Below, piece by piece: positions 35,468 through 45,598 of a stretch of DNA of 64,000 nucleotides. Below the pieces are notes generated by a model, which had not been told where the DNA came from, ran no database searches, and saw nothing but the letters and a program-made list of their open reading frames with translations. The stretch spans positions 155,917,490-155,981,489 of the forward strand of contig NC_084462.1 in NCBI RefSeq assembly GCF_027409185.1, written 5' to 3'. The DNA is from Cynocephalus volans. Its lineage: Eukaryota; Chordata; Mammalia; Dermoptera; Cynocephalidae. Position 1 is the stretch's first letter. Every line of letters begins with the position of its first letter. The translations under genes were made by a program, and so were the position numbers.

Positions 35468-38400
35468 AGAAAGAAAGTGAAAAGAGAACTCACAGAATGG
35501 GAGAAATATTTGCTAATTATATATATCTGGTAAGGGACTAGTATCCAGAATACATAAAAAATTCTTACAACTCAACAATAAGAAGACAAGTAACTTAATT
35601 AAAAAATGGGCAAAGGATCTGAATGGACATTTCTCCAAAGAAGATATACAATAAGCATGTGAAAAGATGCTCAACACCATTAGTAACTAGGAGAAGGCAA
35701 ATTAAAACCACACTGAGAGTATACACATACAACAGAATATTATTCAGCCTTAAAATAAAATAAGGAAATTTTGATAAATGCTACAATATGAATGAACCTT
35801 GAACACATTATGCTAAGTGAAATAAGCCGGTCACAAAACGACAAAAAGTGTATGATTCCACTTATATGAGGTACCTAAAGAAGTCGAATTCATAGAGACA
35901 GAAAGAATCGTGATTGCCAGGGGCTGGGAGGAGGGGAGAAAGGGGTGTTAGTGTTTAATGGTAGAGTTTCAGATTTGCCAGATGAAAAGAGTTCTGTGGA
36001 TGGATGGTAGTGATGGTAGCACAACAATGTGAATGTACTAAGGTCATTAAATTATACATTTAGAAGTGGTAATGTTTATGTTATACGTTATTCTACTACA
36101 ATTTTAGAAACAAGTGCGTTAAACAGTTTGCAAATATTTGGGGGCCTTCCAGTTACGTTTGTATTATTGATTTTAGTTTAGTTCCAATGTGGTTGGAGAA
36201 CATTCCTTGTCTGACTTAAATCTTTTAAAATTCATTGATACCTGAAAACAAAACAAACAACAACAAAAAACACACAATGAGGAACTACTTCATACCCAGT
36301 AAGGATGACTATAATAAAAAAGACAGTAACAATTGTTGGCAAGGATCTGGAAAAACTGAAATTCTTATATATTGCTGTGGGACTGTAAAATGATATAGCT
36401 ACTTTGGAAAAACTTGGCAGTTCCTCAAAAAGTTAAACATAGATTTAGCATATGACCCAGCAATCTACTCCTAGGTATATATACTCAAGAAGGGAATTGA
36501 AAACATTGTCTACACAAAAACATGTACATAAATGTTCACATATCATTATTCATAATAGCCCCAAATTGGAAACAACCCAAATGTCCATTAATTGACGGAC
36601 AGATGAATAAAATGTGGTATTACCAACCTGTGGAATATTATACAGACATAAAAAGGAATAAAGTACTAACAAATGCTATGATATAGATGAACCTTCAAAA
36701 CATTAAGTGAAAGGAGCCAAACACAGAAGACCACATTTGTGTGATTCTATATATATTCAAGGTCCAGAATAGGCAAATCCTTAGAGACAGAACGTAGGTT
36801 AGTGGTTTCCAGGGGCTTGGGGGATGAGGGGTGAGTATTAATGGGTAGGGAGTTTGTTTTTGGGGTAATGAAAATGTTCTACAATTAGTGCAAAACTTTG
36901 TGAATATACATTATACACTTTAAAAGGGTGAATTTATGGGAGCTGCATTGTATTCCAACTTAAAAAAAAAGTCCCTACATTCTCATTCACTACTCCTCTA
37001 GGAGTGATGGAATTTAATTTAGAGGCTGGATGATATCAACATGCAAACAGACTGTAGCAAAACAAAACAACTTTAAAAATGAACATATATATTTAAATGA
37101 TTATAAATAGTAAAGAATTAGCTACAAGCATAATTAGGAAAAAAGATTACATTTTCTTTGCAGTTTTCTAAATCAATATTTGTTTTCTTTTATTTTCTCG
37201 CTAAATTGGGGGATGGGAAAGGCAGCAAGAGACAGATGGGCTGTACCACCATCTGGTCCTTTTCCCTCAACAACTTTGATTATTCTTTGAAGCTGTTACC
37301 TACATTTACTAAATCACAGGAACTTACCCTGCATAATTGGTAGCAAAGCTAATTGGAACATAGCTCTTGCTATGACTTTCAGCAATTCTTTTTTCAACAG
37401 GTATCTCCCATGTGAGTATGAAACAGGAAAAAATGATTTGCAAATAATTAGAAAAAGAGGTATTAACAATTAACATTCATATTTCAAAGATTCAGGTTTG
37501 AATTTTAAGTTCCACAGGAATGTGGAACTTAATTCATTATCTGTGAGATTGTGATGCACCAGGAAGGCAATAGCCTCATACTCCACTACAGAAAGCAGAA
37601 AGGACATTGAGATTGTATTTGTGTGTGCATGTTGTGGGAAGATTAGTGACACTAAAGCAAAGGTAGAGGCTGTCAATAGTTTGTTCATCCCCTCAAATAC
37701 TCCTTACTACTCTAGTAGGAATACCAGTCTCCATCTTCAGTGTTATCATTACCTATCGTGGAATGGATAAAGTAGTTTTCATTAGAAAAATTTCAGCTGG
37801 AGAGCCGGCCCATGACTCACTTGGGAGAGTGTGGTGCTGATAACACCAAGGCCACGGGTTCAGATCCCTATATAGGGATGGCTGGTTAGCTCACTTCAGA
37901 GAGCATGGTGCTGACAACACCAAGTCAAGGGTTAAGATTCTCCTTACTGGTCATCTTTTTATTAAAAAATAAATAAATAAAATAAAATAAAATAAAGAAA
38001 AATTTCAGCTAGAAAAGGAAAATGTTCTTTCAAAGCCAAAAAGAACTAAATGGAGAATTTGGGGAAGGGTGGAAAAATGAAAGAGGAAAAAAAAAAAAAA
38101 AAAAAAAAAAGAAAGAAAAATGAAAGAGGTCTGAATAAAATGCAGCAGCAAGAAGCATTTAGGGGTGCCCGGTTAGCTCAGCTGGTTAGAGCGCTGCTGT
38201 GTAACACCACGGTCAAGGGTTCGCATACACACACACCCGCCCCCCCCCCCCCCCAAAGCAGCAGCATTTACCTAAGTTATATAAATGTCATCAGTTCATC
38301 CGAAATGCCTATCTTCGACCAATGATAGCTTTCCTACAAGAAATGTGACTTGATTTGGGGATGCCAGGACAGGGAGAACTGGGGAAGCCCTCCCTGACAT

Positions 38401-38707
38401 GTGTGTCTAGATGCTCAGGTACCACTGTCAGAGCAGGGGAATCTTCCACTCACATCGTGTTTTACCGACTGCAAAGCATTCTCATACTGATTGCTCTACA
38501 AACTACCTCTCTGCATGCAGTTACCAAATAGCCAGCTTCTTCCAGTTCACACCCGTCAGGAACATGTCTTTTGTTTCCATGCTCCTAACCTACGTATGTC
38601 CCCAAAGCCTGTAGGTCACCTACCTGAGTGTACTTTCGGAAAAAGACCCCTTGCACCTTTCCAAAAATTTCATAATCCACTGATATCAAGGTGTCCCCTT
38701 CTGCCAT
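30562..38707 (-). CDS. ACYP1: ACYP1, acylphosphatase-1 (whole CDS, 2 coding exons)
   Basis: ACYP1 is a small cytosolic enzyme that hydrolyses acyl phosphates such as 1,3-bisphosphoglycerate (family knowledge). The coding exons are 38624-38707 and 30562-30777, which join in phase 0 to give 99 residues, the usual family length. The acylphosphatase signature is visible as [10 protein letters not shown] with the phosphate-binding Arg (residue 24), and GWVQNT with the catalytic Asn (residue 42). The C-terminus is [10 protein letters not shown]. The exons are separated by 7.8 kb of L1- and SINE-filled intron. No lesion is seen. Confidence 0.97.
32530..33172 (+). mobile_element. Young internally deleted L1-derived insertion
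   Basis: The insertion has an exact 15-bp target duplication (taaaaagaaagtctc) at 32515-32529 and 33173-33187, and a taaa-repeat tail. A GC-rich 5' part with a repeated cccacaaccaggcacac box leads into L1 endonuclease-region sequence (agcattggacagatcatct). That runs directly into a G-rich L1-type 3' UTR. The rest of ORF2 is missing. It landed in or at the edge of an older L1. Confidence 0.75.
35143..35191 (+). mobile_element. Severely 5'-truncated CYN-type SINE
   Basis: Only the SINE 3' end (tggccagccgcc) and a caaaa-repeat tail remain. A 13-bp duplication, gaaaacataggca, flanks it at 35130-35142 and 35192-35204. It sits in the old L1. Confidence 0.8.
35355..35462 (+). mobile_element. CYN-type monomeric SINE
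   Basis: A forward monomer (ggctggctggttagctcagt, cagccttgtaacaccaagg) with a long A/G-rich tail. It also sits in the old L1. Confidence 0.85.
36260..36970 (+). mobile_element. Old L1 3'-end remnant
   Basis: A second L1 3' segment in the same orientation (tgacccagcaatctactcct, ccattaattgacggacagat). It is decayed and lies in the ACYP1 intron. Confidence 0.8.
37802..37993 (+). mobile_element. CYN-type dimeric SINE
   Basis: A full dimer with the palindromic linker ccctatataggg and an aaat/aaaat tail. Target duplication gaaaaatttcagct at about 37785-37798 and 37994-38007. Confidence 0.9.
38162..38257 (+). mobile_element. CYN-type monomeric SINE with CA/poly-C tail
   Basis: A monomer very close to tRNA-Ile (ccggttagctcagctggtta, then gagcgctgctg). 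The usual A tail is replaced by a short CA run and a run of about 17 C. Imperfect flanking repeats end in agcattta. Confidence 0.82.
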
Positions 38708-38715
38708 GCTCAAAC
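38624..38715 (-). CDS. ACYP1: ACYP1 exon 2 (start codon exon)
   Basis: A good acceptor (pyrimidine tract, then ttctgacag) is followed by GTTTGAGC and the ATG at 38707. The exon encodes [20 protein letters not shown] followed by VFFRKYTQ, and ends at the donor actcag|gtaggt. Bases 38708-38715 are 5' UTR. Confidence 0.95.
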
Positions 38716-38839
38716 CTGTCAGAAACCAGGAAAGCAGAAAGGTGAAGAACTATTCAGGACCCCCAATGGTGCGGAGGCAGAAAGGGCCACACCCACACTT
38801 CTCCATCCTTAACCAATGCGACCTCTGCCGACATTACGG

Positions 38840-39330
38840 TCCCCGAAATTCAGATTGTGCGACGGCACGTATAAACGCGCGCGTGTGAGGTAATAGCGAG
38901 ACTCCTGGTCGAGGGAGCTGCGGGTCGCAACTGCCACTGAGGCCTCTTTTGGGCAATGACCTGTTTCCCAATTACCTCCTCACACCCGTGCGCGCTCAGC
39001 TCCCTCCCCATCCCTTTCTTTTCCTATGCGGCCGCCAGAATCCCCTTCTACTAACATTTTAGGGTGAATCGAACTGACGGACTGGCCCCGGGGCCCCCTC
39101 CCGCGCACCCCTTCCTCATCTTACCCACAGGGAGCCGGGACCACCGGGGCAACCACCACACCAACGGCTCCCCTAGACGCGCGAACCGCCGCGCCCGGAA
39201 GCTTAGAAGGCCGCTCCTCCTTGGCTGTCTCTCATGCCCATCACTTCCTCCCAACCAATCAGGGAAGGGATCTCGCCCGAGCCCGCCCAGAGAGTGGGAT
39301 TTCAGGATGCTGTTCTCCCGCAGCCCAGAG
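38840..39330 (-). promoter_or_regulatory. ACYP1: ACYP1 CpG-island promoter
   Basis: This CpG-rich block covers the predicted exon 1. On the minus strand an inverted CCAAT box (ATTGG) lies at 39255-39259 and an ETS-type core (GGAAGTGA) at 39242-39249, both close to where transcription should begin. Several open frames cross the island and look non-coding. Confidence 0.7.
39125..39250 (-). other. ACYP1: Probable ACYP1 non-coding exon 1
   Basis: A strong minus-strand donor, ctgtgg|gtaagatg, has its last exon base at 39125. It sits inside the CpG island upstream of the start-codon exon, whose acceptor is at 38715. The 5' limit is only estimated. Confidence 0.55.
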
Positions 39331-40794
39331 AGCCTTGGGTTGGGGGTCTGTCTGTCCGAGGTCTCGGGTTGGCCTCTACAGACCAAGCCTTCACCCCCGA
39401 CCCCAGTCACTAAGCGCCCCCCTCTTTTTATTTTCTCGTGGGGAGAAAGGCATAGAGGAAGAAGCCCTTGTGATATCTTCAATCGTAAAATAAATATTAA
39501 CTGACAGCTAGTGTGTGCTAGGCACTGTTCTAGGTGGTTGGCATACATTAGTGAAAAAATCAAGATGCTTGCCCTGGAGGAGCTTAAATTCTGGAGGTGG
39601 GTGACAGACAATAAACATTAAACATTGTAAATAGATAAATTGAATAGGACACATACAAGCTTTCTGTTCTTTCTTTTTCCATTCTCCTCAAATTTTGAGT
39701 CACGCCTAACTTGGAATTGGTAGCAGGGGAGATAAATGTAAAGGAGGTCCCAGTGGAGGTTATTTCTCCTTCTAGGCTTCTGGAAACTGCCCACCAAAGT
39801 CTACCTTAATAAGAAAACGCCAAATAATGATTGAATAGCTAACTAACTAACTACATAAATAAAGCACAAGCACAAGCAAAGTAACTTATGGCTCCAGAAT
39901 CACAATGGAATTAATCAATCTAAGCCAAATGACTAAATTGCATGAACTTATTTTGGGAAAAGGGAATTGTTAAAGGGGGTTGTGGGTGAGGATGGTTAAA
40001 GTCAATTGGTAGACATTTGAATCTGGCTACCCTTATGATTAAGAATGTGTAGGAAGGAAAACTGCAGTGTTTATTGCAGACTTGGCAAGGTGATATGGGT
40101 TTACAATGGTAGCCATGGAAATCCATCATTCCAATAGTCCCCCCCCCACCACAGAATGAGGATCTAGATCCTAGAGAATTGTACAGCCTTAGTCCTGGGA
40201 GGCAAGGCATGGGAGCGAGGCCGGATTGAATGTTGTGCTTGACAATATTTTGAAAATAATGCTAAACAGAGTACCTAACTGACATTTCTTTCTCTAAAAA
40301 AATTTTTTTTAAAAAAGTTTTTCTATAGTATTCAAAACCTACTGAATGTCTAATATGTATGGGACACTGTAGGATATACAAAGATGATATATAATCTTTG
40401 CCCTCAAAGAGTTTTTAATTTAGTGTAAGGGACAAACATGCACTGCAAGTAATGACAATAAAATGCACAATATGGTAATTCAATTCTATGAACATCCACT
40501 GAGAACTCTTCATGAACCAGCCCTGTGCTATAACAAGGACAGAAAATATTATGAAGGAGCAAAGAGATTAATTCTGACTGGGAAGATTGGGAAAGTGTTC
40601 TTGGAGAAAACAGCACGTTATCCAAGGTTATACAATCACAACCAGTCACTGATGGAGCTGGGATTTAGTTCCAGGTAGTCAGTCCAGAATCCACTCCCAT
40701 AAAAGCTATGCTTTACCACCTCCCAGTATGAGGAGCTTGGGATAAGGTAGTACCACTGAGGTGAGAAAGTGCAAGTAATCAGTTGTGGCCAGAC

Positions 40795-40930
40795 CAGGGT
40801 TTCTCAACCCTGGCTGCACATTGGAAACTCTGGGGGAGCTTTAAAAAATATCTATGCCCAGGCTTCACTCTCAGATATTGCTTTCCGTGTAGTCTTAATG
40901 CACAGCCAGGGTTGAGACCCACTGGGCTAG
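40795..40930 (+). mobile_element. MER-type palindromic DNA transposon remnant
   Basis: Near-palindromic ends: gggtttctcaaccctggctg at the left and cagccagggttgagaccc at the right, as in hAT MITEs. Confidence 0.65.
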
Positions 40931-41189
40931 TCTCTGAGTTTATTAAAGGGAGGCAGAGTGGGAAGGTAGGCTGGACCTAATCTGAGATGTAGAAATACCA
41001 CACTAAATTATGCATTTTCAACTTTATTCTACAAGTAAAGAAGAAGCCACTCGGGAGGAGAAATGATAGGATCAGAAATATTTAGTAATTAGCTTATTTA
41101 ATCATTTCACAATGTATGCATATATAAACAGCATGTTGTGCACTGTAAACATACCATTTTTATTTGTCAGCTATATCTTAATAAAGCTG

Positions 41190-42420
41190 GGAGGGAGTAT
41201 TTAGGATGATTCTGACAGCAGCATAAAGGATGGATTTGGGGAGCCAATGTTGAAGGCAAGAATAGCAGTTAGGAGGTGATGCCATCTTAAAGAGAAGAGA
41301 GGAGGAACTCACCTAGGGCAGCAGAAACATAAAGGAAGAGTCATATATGAGAGACATTGCAGCAGTAAACTCAACAGGACCTGCGGGTCAGTTAGAATGA
41401 AGAGATGACAAAGAGGCAGGATCAGAAGATGACTGATGCCTTGAGCGTGAACAGGAACACTGGAGAAGAAGCAGATTGGGGAATGGGGAGAAGATCATGA
41501 GTTTGCATTCTGTCATTCTGAGTTTGAGGTTCCTGAGGAACAACCATGTGAAGGTGCTAAATGGGTCAATGTAAATTTGAGTCTGTAACTAAGGAGAAAG
41601 ATTAAAACTAAGCTGGATATCATTCAATCATAGTTGTAACCTGAAATTTCAGCATTTGACTGAAATCACTAAGAAAGAGAATGTCTGGAACTACATATAT
41701 ATGAGAAATAAGAGAGCTTAGGGGAACACCTAAATTTAGGGAGCAGGTGGGGAAAAGACATAAATGCTAGAGACCGGGAAGAAGATGGAGCAAGGTCACA
41801 AAAGAAGAAACCAAGAGAGCATAGGAGCAAGTGAAAAGAGAGTTCTAAAAGGGTGAATAATCAATCATAAGTAAGTAGGCTGAAGCAATAGAAGCTTTTG
41901 TCTTTGGTCATTGGAAGTCACTGGTAGCCTTGCAGTTAAATAAAGTGGAGAGGGTAAGAAACCAGACCATAATGAATGGGATAATGAGGGGGAGATGAGG
42001 AAGTGGGGCAGCAAATGTAGAGTTTTCTATTAAGAAGGCTCACGGAGAAGAGGAGAAATGAATGGGACGCTAACCTGAGAGGTGGGAGGCCCAGGGAAAC
42101 GAGGTTTGTCTTGCAAGGGAAAGTTAACCTTATCTTAAAACCAACGAAGAGTATGTGGAGAGGTACAACTTGAAGTTCACAAGATGGAGGGGTAAAGTGA
42201 TGGAGTCAATTCCTGGAGGGTACTAAAAGTAACTAATTCAAGGAACTCATGGAAAGAGGGAGACCTTTCTTCCTCATAGACAAGAAGGGAAGGAAATCAA
42301 GAGAGAGAGGTACGCTGGAAAATTCTGCCAGACTGGAGGGAGGCCGTGGGAGTTGATCAGAGGCAGGCCCCAGGCTGAGATAACTGGGAACCTGAGTAGA
42401 GTGGGAAATGTCTGGAACTG
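41190..42420 (-). mobile_element. L2-type LINE remnant (intergenic)
   Basis: Antisense A/G-rich text of the same family (gatgattctgacagcagcat, ggtgatgcc-type blocks), diverged. It occupies most of the gap between ACYP1 and ZC2HC1C. Confidence 0.5.
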
Positions 42421-42989
42421 CATACATGGAGAAGGCAGTAGAGCCAACCAGGAAGAAAAACAGGAATAAAAAGACTGCCCTGGAGGGCCCACCAAGGAAT
42501 TTGTCATGTGTAAAAGCTGTAATACGACATGTTTTAGTATGGACACCGACTACTGCAGTCTCCATGTGCATGAATCTTGAGCAGTTACAGTAAAAAAGTG
42601 AGCTGAAGTCATCTGCCTGTTCCAAACGAACTGAAGCGTGAAGACAAACTCTTCTCATGTCAACAAGTTATAAAGTATCATTTAGTGTTGAAACCAGGTT
42701 ATACTGATTATTTTTTATTTGGTAGTTAATTTTATTATCCTTACATTTGACTGAGTCATTCCTGGGCCCCCAAGTAGAGACGGCTAAAATTACCACGTGA
42801 GGGTAAAACATTTTGATATCAAAATAATTAGACTGACCACAAACTACCCCAGAAAGTTACTAGGTAGCAGAAAATTTGACAGCAAGCTCCAAGGTATCGG
42901 CGAGGAAAGCACGGAGAGGTGGTATACAGCCATATCTGGGGCCCGTCCAGAGCAGCCGAACGTGCTAAGAAAGGCTATCAGCAGGCCCA

Positions 42990-43520
42990 CTCGCGCTAAG
43001 CGGGCGGACACAGGATTCCTGCCGCGGAATGACTCGGGGTCACATCTAGGGTCTCCGCTCCTTGCCAGAGAAGGGCACACCCGAGGGTCTGGGAGCATCG
43101 TTCTCAGAAAAATGCAAGCTTTTCTTTGCTGGAGCCCTAGAAAACCTCTCCCGCTCCCTCCCACTATCCCCAAGGGCAAGGCTGAACTGAGCTGCAGAGT
43201 TGGCGGGAAATTGGGTCAAGCGACACTCAGACTGACCGCACTCCCCCCCCGCCGTCGCCCCGACCGCGTGAGGACTGCGCCTGCGCGCGCCTCTCGGGCG
43301 GAGTCTGAGGCAAGACGCGGCTCCGCGCGCTTGGCGCTCGCGTCTCCAGGCAACGGGAGTAACAGTGACCAGCTGAGTGCGCCTGCGCGGCCGCCTGTTG
43401 TCGGGGGCGGGGATAAGGTCTGGAAAACTAGGTCCTGGGGTTTCCCCTGAACAGAAGCGGTCCCCGAGAGCCTCAGGTACGCGGACGGGCGGGGAGACAG
43501 GGGTCAACACCTCGACCTCC
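42990..43520 (+). promoter_or_regulatory. ZC2HC1C: ZC2HC1C CpG-island promoter with NRF1-like and X-box-like sites
   Basis: In this CpG-dense block two NRF1-like repeats, GCGCCTGCGC, stand at 43277-43286 and 43379-43388. Between them, at 43342-43354, is GTCTCCAGGCAAC. It fits the RFX X-box consensus (GTNRCC, 0-3 N, RGYAAC) with one mismatch. Long open frames on both strands are a GC effect. Confidence 0.7.
43360..43476 (+). other. ZC2HC1C: Probable ZC2HC1C non-coding exon 1
   Basis: The donor cctcag|gtacgcgg, with its last base at 43476, lies in a CpG island 760 bases before the coding exon acceptor. The 5' limit is a guess; transcription start sites in such islands are usually spread out. 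Confidence 0.5.
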
Positions 43521-43789
43521 CTAGGGACAGGAGAACAAGGGCTTGTCTCCAAAGGCGGAGTTCTCAGTGGGGGCGCCCCCGTTAACCCTCCATGAGAGAA
43601 TGTGATTTCCGCGTTCCAGATCTAAAACCGGCTGCAGGCCAGGTGGCCCCCACGTCTCACGTTACAGACCTTCCGCCATCTGCTCCGCGGGGACTGCTTG
43701 GATGATGCTTTGACAGCCAGGCACCTGCTCCAGACCCTGAGCGGCCTCCGTGCTCTTTGAAGTCAAGAAGAAGCCCTGAGAGCTCTTTG

Positions 43790-43960
43790 TGCCAGTCACT
43801 ACCTCTGGGCCGCAGTTTTTTCACCTGTAATGTGATGGGGCTGGACCCAGAGTGTACCCTTCAGTTTACAGGTGAAGAAACGGGGGCCAGCAAGAGGAAG
43901 TCGCTTGTTCTGTGTCACAGGCCTAAAACCTGACTTTAAACCCAAAGCTCTCTCCACCTA
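43790..43960. repeat. MIR-type fragments
   Basis: Two short ancient pieces in the first ZC2HC1C intron: gccgcagttttttcacctgt forward, and caggtgaagaaacgggggcc reversed. Confidence 0.5.
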
Positions 43961-44238
43961 CTAGGGAGTAAACTGTGTACTGGGGGAAAGGAAAGCCAGA
44001 TGGCGGGAACACCTGTATCACATTTGTTTCTCTTTCCTCAGGGCCTTACACAGTGTCTGGAAGATAATAATCACCACCAAACGCTTATTGAACGAAAGCG
44101 CTGGCAGATCCAGCACCACCGTCCCTAGAAAAGTTTAAGGGAAATGTGGGTGGGGCAAATGTAGAAACAGTTTACTTAAGCAGCTGGGAGTGAACTCAGG
44201 CAAACTCTTCATAGGTATCTGGTTTAAATCTCCCTTAG

Positions 44239-45598
44239 GTTTCAGTCCAGGCCCCGAATGGCTGGTCTCCAGTTGGCTCCACATCTGCCTGAGAGCATTA
44301 TGCTCCCACACAATAAGTCAGAAGCTCCAAGGCTCCACTCACCCAAGGAAGACCGTTATGAACTAAGTGACTCTTCCCAGCAGTCCTTAATGAGGAACCT
44401 GAGGAAGAATTTCCAACAAAAGCTTTTAAGCAACAATGACGTGATGCTGGATAATGTCTATACTCACCCCAAATGGAACACCTACACAAAAGCCCAGAGC
44501 TGCTACTATTCCCACTGTGCTGGAATGAGCCAGCAAGATTCAGGAAGCGATCCCCAGGGCCGAGGAAAGGGTTTGGTTTCCTCGTCAAGCTCTCCATCCC
44601 GGTATCCTAAGGCAAATAACCAGGACCTCATCCCCTTTATGAAGAAGAGAGTTGGGGTGGACCGGGCATACCCACTGAAACCTGTGGTTCACCGGAAGTC
44701 TCGTAGTACAGGTGAGGCCGGCACTGATGGGGACCAGAATGTGTACCTAAGACCAACCGAACCAAGAGAGTTTTCATACAGCAACTTTGGTTCAGGGATC
44801 CAGGTGAATTCATCTGTGGTTGGTACTGTCCTTGCCACCATGCAGGACAACAAGGGCTTGGCAAACCTCTACAGGATTGAGCGGATGCAGATCCAAAGAC
44901 TAGAAGCTGCAGGGGAGAGCTTAGAGGAGGAAATCCGAAGAAAGGAGATTCTCCTTAGGGAAAAGCTGAAGAAGACAGAGGAGGAACTCAGAAGGATTCA
45001 GAAGGAAAAGGAACAGGCTGAAGAAAACGAAAACAGAGAGCTGCAGAGAATGATACTCCCCAGGAGGAAAGTTAAAGGTAATAACAGCAACACCACATAC
45101 AAGCCCATCTTCTCCATGGAATTTGGGTCTGTGGAGGTGTTCAATAGAGAGAGGAGAGGGAGAGAAGATGAAACTCGGGGACAGTCTCAAGAAAATTCTA
45201 TTCCATTACAGTTCTCTGATTATGGAATCCAGAGGTTCAAAAGGGAAAGGCTGGTGGCAAGCAATAACAAAATTCGAGACCAAATCTCAGGGCCATCAAT
45301 GGAGAAGTTCTCTCAGCCTTCAGAAGTGCCTGGCAGTCCTTTGCATGGACACACCAGATATTCTAGCCTGTCCAGAGCACCAGACTCCTCAGGTTCCAGC
45401 TGTTCTGCTGAAGAGCCATCACTGGGCGAGTGCAGCCACTGTGGACGCAAGTTTCTCTTGCTTAGACTGGAGAGACACTCCAACGTTTGTGGCAGGATGC
45501 AGGGTTCCAAGAGGAAAGTGTTTGACTCCTCCAGGGCCCGGGCTAAAGGCACAGAACTAGAGCAGTACTTGAACTGGAAGGGGCCAGTCTCAGTCAAG
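44239..45598 (+). CDS. ZC2HC1C: ZC2HC1C exon 2 (main coding exon)
   Basis: The acceptor is atctcccttag and the exon begins GTTTCAGTCC. The ATG is at 44258. The donor is gtcaag|gtaaca, with the last base at 45598. It carries the coiled coil and the first C2HC finger. Reading through the donor adds VTRDLWI and a stop at 45620-45622, giving a 454-residue product that lacks the second finger. Confidence 0.95.

Larger units (their letters stand above)
33188..36110 (+). mobile_element. Old L1 remnant, ORF2 to 3' end
   Basis: L1 ORF2 DNA is recognisable in order, including the reverse transcriptase region (gggccagatgctgcacagg, then aatgcaagttt and onward) and a 3' end of L1MA/MB type. Many stops and indels make it non-functional. 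It is interrupted by two SINEs. Confidence 0.85.

Noticed and set aside
33188-36110. Possible active L1
   Set aside because: ORF2 has many stops and indels, ORF1 and the 5' UTR are absent, and two SINEs interrupt it.
38162-38257. Possible tRNA-Ile gene
   Set aside because: The tRNA likeness is strong, but the acceptor stem does not close, there is no pol III T-run terminator, and it has the SINE 3' end and flanking repeats.
39051-39611. Open frames of 186 (-) and 146 (+) codons
   Set aside because: Same reason: they cross the ACYP1 CpG island and predicted exon 1 on both strands and run into unrelated repeat DNA.
42797-43552. Long open frames of 217 (+) and 168 (-) codons
   Set aside because: They overlap each other on opposite strands inside a CpG island with few stops. 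The composition is Arg/Pro/Gly-rich, there is no domain, and a ZC2HC1C promoter explains the region.
45123-45560. 145-codon open frame inside the ZC2HC1C exon
   Set aside because: It is a shifted-frame shadow of the real coding frame, with no start context or domain.
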